DNA of 64,000 nucleotides from Telmatactis stephensoni (lineage: Eukaryota; Cnidaria; Anthozoa; Actiniaria; Isophelliidae). Below, in pieces: positions 59,100 to 64,000 of this stretch (position 1 is its first letter; each line of letters begins with the position of its first letter). The notes under the pieces were generated by a model, which was not told the origin of the DNA, made no database searches, and saw nothing but the letters and a program-made list of their open reading frames with translations. The position numbers and the translations under genes are program-made. The stretch covers positions 310,001 to 374,000 of the forward strand of contig JALIZF010001608.1 of NCBI GenBank assembly GCA_029948255.1, written 5' to 3'.

Positions 59100-61176
59100 A
59101 TTTAAAAAAGTTAGGATTTCAATAGTTCTGGGCCATTCCAAATCTTACTTTCTGCAGCAAAATATATAATATGTTGCTCTAATGACAAGATTGATCATCA
59201 TCGTCATCATCATCATCATCATAATACGTGAAAAAAATGATGATGATGATGATAATAATAATAATACGTGAAAATAAAAATAACTTTGTAAAAATTATAT
59301 TCACGGGTGTTTCATTGAATTATCGATCACAAGATTATTTTCATAAAAAGTACAACGATATTAATTTTTACAGACATGTTTTGACAGTCCTGCTGCAGAT
59401 TGAATAAATGTGAAACTGAAACTGAAACTGAAACTGAATCGTGCAGATTATAATGATAATTAAGATCAGCATGTTTAACTTAGTAATTAAGTGAAGGTTG
59501 CTCCCCGTTAATATGAATAGCCTATTTGATCTTAAATTGGAAATCAGTGGGAGCGAGTCCAAAAAAATTGGCCACAAGTGACAAATCCTACTTAACTCTA
59601 CAACAACTATCTAGTGTAAAGCTATGAATTAAAGCTATGTGATAATTACTTCTTCTATAATCTGGGACCCCTATACCTTTTGCGTGAAACGTGAATGGCT
59701 AATTTATTTCGACTTGAAATGTGATTTAAGGTCAAAAATCTTTTTGCGTCCACGTGAAAGCAACTTTTGATTTTTTTGTGAACGTGAAAGAGATTTGTTA
59801 ATTATCAGTGGCATGACGCGCGAAAAGACCAAATAGTTTTGCGTGATTTCATTTTGGAAAGGGGTATAGGGGATCCTATAGGTCTTGAATCTATACAGCT
59901 ATATAAGATTGTTATTTGTATATCCATGTATATAGATATATACCTGTTCCCTTTATTTCTCATCTATTTTTTGTTTTCATTCTTTTCATTCTTTTCATCC
60001 TTTTCATACTTATTTACCAAATCTGAACAAAAATAGCTAAGGGCTAACAAAATAACTTCCCAGTATATTTAGCCATTAGGCAACATATCATAAAAACTAC
60101 CTCTTGATATTAGTTGTCATTTTTAAGTATTTTTTAAATATTTTTCTCAATCTTCAGAGTAAAATTATTCTTATGTAAGTGTGCAAAATGAAATTGAAAT
60201 TGAAATTGAAATTGAAATTGAAACCGAAACAGGAAAACAATCTTCAGAACACAGTATATACACAATAACTTCCCAGTTTATTTAGCCATTAGGCAACATA
60301 TCATAAAAACTACCACTTGATATTAGTTGTCATTTTTAAGTATTTTTAAAATATTTTTCTCAATCTTCAGTGTAAAATTATTCTTATGTAAGTGTGCAAA
60401 ATGAAATTGAAATTGAAATTGAAATTGAAATTGAAACCAAAACAGGAAAACAATCTTCAGAACACAGTGCACGACAAACTCCGTGCTTTTAAAGATGTTT
60501 AATAGAGTAATCTAACAAGATTATTGTTTGCCAATGAGCTTTTTGGAGATTGCTGGGATATCATGGCTATGAATCCAGAGTGATCTGTCTTCTGCATGAG
60601 CAAACCTTGAACTATTTGTTCATAAAATTAGAAACAAAAATAATTGATAACTCTATAGCGTTTTGTGGTTTATATATTTTACGATTGCTCGGCATTACTT
60701 AAAAATCAACAACACAACTTTACAGTATTTTTTACAGTCCCTGAGTCTCAATAAAGAACGAACTTTCAATCTCAACATCTTTAGCCATTTACACTGATAT
60801 CGCGCCTATTGCGCAAAGTAAAGTTTAAGGCGTTTAGAAAGTTGTTATAGAAGTATTAAACTAAGCATTTAGCACACAAAGTAAGTTTACGTTACCTCTG
60901 GGGTGAGACATCATTTAGCTGTTACTAGAGTTAGCAGTCCAGTCTATCTAGTAAAAGTATCTGTATACAGGACCCATCTAACATCCTTCAGATCCAAAGT
61001 AAATCTTTTAGTAAAACCTTGCGCTGTGTTTTCCTGAAATGCAAATCAACCTGACAATCAAATAGATTCAAGCGATTTGATTGGTTAGCAGGTATTAGAT
61101 TCACCGAATCTGTACATTTTGTGACCTGCGCAGTATGAATGGTTTCATCAAATCCTGCAACCTGATTGGTCGCTAT
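59100..61176. other. Gene-free stretch with simple repeats
   Basis: It contains ATC/GAT microsatellites (59195-59270), a GAAACT run (59410-59437) and the 213-bp duplication at 60051-60468. The open frames are low-complexity. No exon, RNA gene or promoter element can be supported. Confidence 0.55.
60051..60468. repeat. Two tandem 213-bp copies containing (GAAATT)n
   Basis: AATAACTTCCCAGT(A/T)TATTT starts both copies (60051 and 60264), and each ends CAATCTTCAGAACACAGT after five GAAATT units. They differ at only a few positions, mainly an indel in a T run and the last 10 bp. Confidence 0.9.
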
Positions 61177-61330
61177 CAAGAGACCATAATACTAAGAGAG
61201 CGAAACTCATCATTGATATCTGTGGATGTTCGTGGCGACTAAGGTTATTTTTAGTAACTTCGCCTTCGCGTAAGCAAGGCTCTTGCACAAAAGAATTTGA
61301 CGTGTGCGCGGACGAGCCGTTTGCTTTGTT
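61177..61330. mobile_element. Degenerate family-1 MITE (left part)
   Basis: CAAGAGACCATAATACTAAG, then TTCGTGGCGACTAAGGTTAT and GACGTGTGCGCGGACGAG; the right arm is lost. An outlying copy beyond the duplication. Confidence 0.8.
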
Positions 61331-61360
61331 CCAGAAACGTCTGTTTGTTAATAAGTCGTA

Positions 61361-61596
61361 AAGGTAATGCTACACGGTTCGACTCGTAACAACGATTTTC
61401 CGCGCAACAAATGTTGCCCGTAAAGTTTATGCCGTGGAAAATACAAAACGCAACTATTTTAATTTAGCAATATTTTTGCTTAGTGAACAAGTTGCATATG
61501 TTTGATATGAATTGTAAAAACTTTTAACGCAAAATTATCAGTTTGACCAACTGTTGCGCGGAAAATCGTTGTTGCGAATCGTGTAACATTACCTTC
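61361..61596. mobile_element. MITE with AAGGTAATG(C/T)TACACG termini
   Basis: AAGGTAATGCTACACGGTTC, then ACAACGATTTTCCGCGCAAC, inverted at the right as GTTGCGCGGAAAATCGTTGT and CGTGTAACATTACCTT. Confidence 0.87.
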
Positions 61597-61627
61597 ATTA
61601 AAACAAACACAAAAAAACCTGGTTGGT

Positions 61628-62062
61628 GACGTGCCTGGTGACCTATACTATGTGGCAAGCGCGGCAAACCTAGCCGATGCCCCATCTCGTTATCTTAGTT
61701 TGCAGGATTCCATGTTGTCCCCAGCTTTATGGCAACTTGTGCAGACTTCATATGGTGGTGTAGAAGGTCATTCTGTTGACCTTATGGCGCGCCCATCCAA
61801 CGTGCAGACAAGCTTGACAGGTGATCGTCTCCCGTTCTTCTCTGAAAGCCTTCTTCCAGAGGCCGCAGGTGTTAATGTCTTTGCCCAACAACCCAACCCT
61901 TCTGATGGTGGATTATTTCGAAATCCTTACGTGTTCCCACCCATATGCCTCATCCCACACGTCTTCAAGTTCCTAACAAACCTTGGGCTACCTGGTTTCA
62001 CCATCGTTGTGCCAGATGTATGTCCGCGTCGTTTCTGGTGGCCTCTACTAGTATCCTCCTAG
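61628..62062 (+). pseudogene. RNase H tail of a DIRS/Ngaro-like retroelement
   Basis: The open frame begins VPGDLYYVASAANLADAPSR, the end of the RNase H-like domain of DIRS-group reverse transcriptases (typically VPG..N.ADALSR). It continues VDLMARPSN, GVNVFAQQPN and NPYVFPPICLIPHV, ending FWWPLLVSS. The reverse transcriptase itself is absent, so the element is 5'-truncated here; a MITE lies directly upstream. About 350 bp of noncoding sequence separates it from the recombinase. Confidence 0.72.
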
Positions 62063-62434
62063 GCCTGCTCCTCCACATGCCTACTGGCTGCCAAAGGCTC
62101 GACAGAGGCCCTCCTTACTCCGTCCAAGGAGGGTTTTGCTAGTGGTTGGCCTATCCCATGGGAGCTCTGGGCCTTTCGTATTATAAATGCCAACTCTCCA
62201 TGCAATGTAATTCCAATGTATCAAAGAATTTTCAATAAATTGCCTTTGAACCTTTAGGGCGTTTTAATTGGTTGTTTTAATTTCATTTGTAGTGCGTTCG
62301 ACTCTTATCATTAGACACAGCATGTATATGATATATGTCTATAAATTTAACTTTACTATTTTACTTCCCCCTCTTTTCCTTCAAGCTTTATTTTTACCCT
62401 TAAAGATTTGGTTTGTTTACCGTTTGCTTTCAGG

Positions 62435-63766
62435 ATCTTCCTCAAACTCATCGTTTCTTTACACCGGCTGTGTCCTGCCCTTCGTGCTCCTATCCCAACG
62501 ATCAGTTCTTCCGCTTTTGCCAAATGTGTGGTTATCAAAGGGAGCGCTCTCCAAAGAATCCTTTACCGTCAATAGAAGTAGATCTCCCTGCAATAGACGA
62601 GCGTTTGGAAAGAATGCATAGATCAGCGCAAAGCTCGTCCTATGGCAGACAAAAATCGTCGTTGCGCCTGGAATTCGAAAGCTTTCTCGCTTCATTGCCT
62701 GACACGAAATCTATTCACTTCGCGACACCTCGAGACATTACCCGATTTCTGGTGTGGAAAGACCGTCACGGCAAAACCTTGGTACATCTCAATGGGTATC
62801 CAGACGGCCACATCCAAAGTGGTGCTAGTTGCGCGTGCCCCAAACGCCTTGCTTTCAAGACTATCGATTCCTACATTGGCAAACTTCGCGCGGTTTTCAA
62901 GGACATCGGTCGTTGTGGAGCTGATGGAACGCCAGTTTGGGTTTGGTAACCCGGCTGCTTCCCCCGAGGTCCAGAGATATTTAAAAATCTCTACAGAGGA
63001 GCAGCTGCAGGCAAACATCACGCCAAAGCAGGCAGTCCTTTTGTTTCTGCTTAAGCTATTACTCCTCTTTAGATTGTGGAATAGGAAGATGACCGCCTAG
63101 CGCATCACCTCTACTAACCTTTTCCTGCTCGCCAGAGACCAGGCATTTTTTAAAGCTCTGTTCTTCAGCGCGGACAGAGGATCCGACCTCGGGCGAGTAA
63201 AAACAGACGAAATCTTACGGTTTCCGCAGGACGATGGTCTTCTATTCAATAACGTCTGGGGAAAAACACTGCGGGATGGCACCTCTAACTTCCTTGGTAT
63301 TCGAAGACATCCCAATCCAGAGTTGTGTCCCGTGAGAGCTATCGAGAACTATGTGGCAATTTCATCCGAGTTGCGAATCACTTTGACCGAGGGGTTCCTG
63401 TTCAGACCCACCAACCCTCACGGCCATATCGCCAACAGGCCGTTTCTAAGTTCCGCCGCCGATGCGCGTCTAAAACTGTATCTGAAGGAAGCCAACTGTG
63501 ATGAAGGAGAAACGCTTCATAGCTTTCGTTGCGGCCCGGCTATTACGCTGGCATTGTCGGGTTCCCAGTTGGGGGACATCATGTCCCACGTGGGCTGGCA
63601 TAATCAAAGCACAGCTCTGTACTACATGAAATTGGCTGAAGTGCTTCGAGCAGGTGGCCCGTCCGACCTTTTGTCTTCGACAGACCCTGCCACTTCAACG
63701 AAAACTGAACTGTACTCTGATCTCAATCGACTAAAACAGTTTGTCTCCGCCTTTCCCCGATCCTAG
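62435..63766 (+). pseudogene. Tyrosine recombinase of a DIRS/Ngaro-like element, frameshift plus stop
   Basis: The N-terminal part (frame to TAA at 62947-62949) has a zinc-ribbon-like CPSCSYPNDQFFRFCQMCGY. A SAM-like core-binding domain follows (TPRDITRFLVWKD, RLAFKTIDSYIGKLRAVFKD). Near 62925-62945 the frame shifts to FGNPAASPEVQRYL; an in-frame TAG stands at 63098-63100. The catalytic domain continues with the first Arg in SADRGSDLGR, HSFR (His 63518-63520, Arg 63527-63529), then HVGWHNQSTALYYM (Tyr at 63620-63625), ending in stop at 63764-63766. Order RNase H then recombinase fits Ngaro-like rather than DIRS1. TTTCAG just before GATCTTCC at 62435 could be an acceptor, so part of the separation might be an intron. 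Inactive as read. Confidence 0.78.
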
Positions 63767-63910
63767 TCTCATTTCCGATTTTCTATCCTCCCACAATAAA
63801 TCTGTGTGTTAACATTGAGGGTGGGTGTTCGTTCATTGGGTTGTTGTTTAGAATGGGCATTCTGGTTTAGTGTCGTACTTCGGACTTTAGGATAGGTCTG
63901 ACTAATAGAG

Positions 63911-64000
63911 ACTGTCGGGCCCCAATCTCAATAAGAGAGTGAGAGAGATTGTTGAGAATAATGTACTGTCGGGCCCCAATCTCAATAAGAGAGCGAGAGA
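63911..64000. repeat. Direct repeats at the 3' end of the tyrosine-recombinase element
   Basis: ACTGTCGGGCCCCAATCTCA, then ATAAGAGAG(T/C)GAGAGA (36 bp), occurs at 63911-63946 and again at 63965-64000, where the window ends. Short direct repeats downstream of the recombinase are expected of the split direct repeats (A1-B1-A2-B2) of Ngaro/PAT-type elements; more copies may follow outside. Confidence 0.75.

Noticed and set aside
59195..59270. ATCATC/GATGAT runs as a hairpin RNA
   Set aside because: Simple trinucleotide microsatellites in opposite orientation; the pairing is a by-product of composition.

Overview
This is eukaryotic, animal nuclear DNA: short exons with GT..AG introns, AT-rich intergenic DNA and many short inverted-repeat transposons. 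The gene content (ORC1, calcyphosin-like EF-hand genes, an SLC49A4-type transporter) plus the LINE, tRNA-SINE and tyrosine-recombinase retroelement remains point to an invertebrate. An anthozoan (coral or anemone) fits best, but that is inference because no marker here fixes the taxon.

Layout. (1) 53-2632, plus strand: the last four exons of ORC1, coding for the C-terminal winged-helix part; its large last intron holds a fold-back element and a 41/42-bp minisatellite. (2) 4457-33476, plus strand: three complete calcyphosin-like genes in tandem (5649-9142, 16611-20448, 27956-33476). Each has six exons, and exons 3, 4 and 5 are exactly 81, 98 and 112 bp in all three. An extra in-phase first exon lies at 4457-4599. 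A perfect RFX X-box lies about 50 bp upstream of the first gene's start codon, which suits a ciliary role. The spacers between the genes are full of MITEs and fold-backs. (3) 40362-49320, minus strand: an SLC49A4/DIRC2-like major facilitator transporter with 11 exons found, including a 38-bp microexon; only the 5'-most coding exon is missing. One of its introns contains a two-exon gene for an unrecognised 105-residue protein with a signal peptide. (4) 44633-51006 is tandemly duplicated as 51007 to about 58180. The second unit carries a transporter copy that lacks the last three exons but is open through the eight it has. Divergence between the units is concentrated in the two 5'-most coding exons found and their flanks. 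(5) 57.7-61.6 kb: palindromic and repeat DNA without genes. (6) 61.6 kb to the window end: a decayed tyrosine-recombinase retroelement (RNase H tail, then recombinase, then split direct repeats), most like the Ngaro/DIRS group.

The genes do not form a functional unit. The main themes are local gene multiplication and very heavy modification by small non-autonomous transposons. These include one family with 7-bp target duplications and a 697-bp fold-back whose empty site is preserved in the sister duplication unit.
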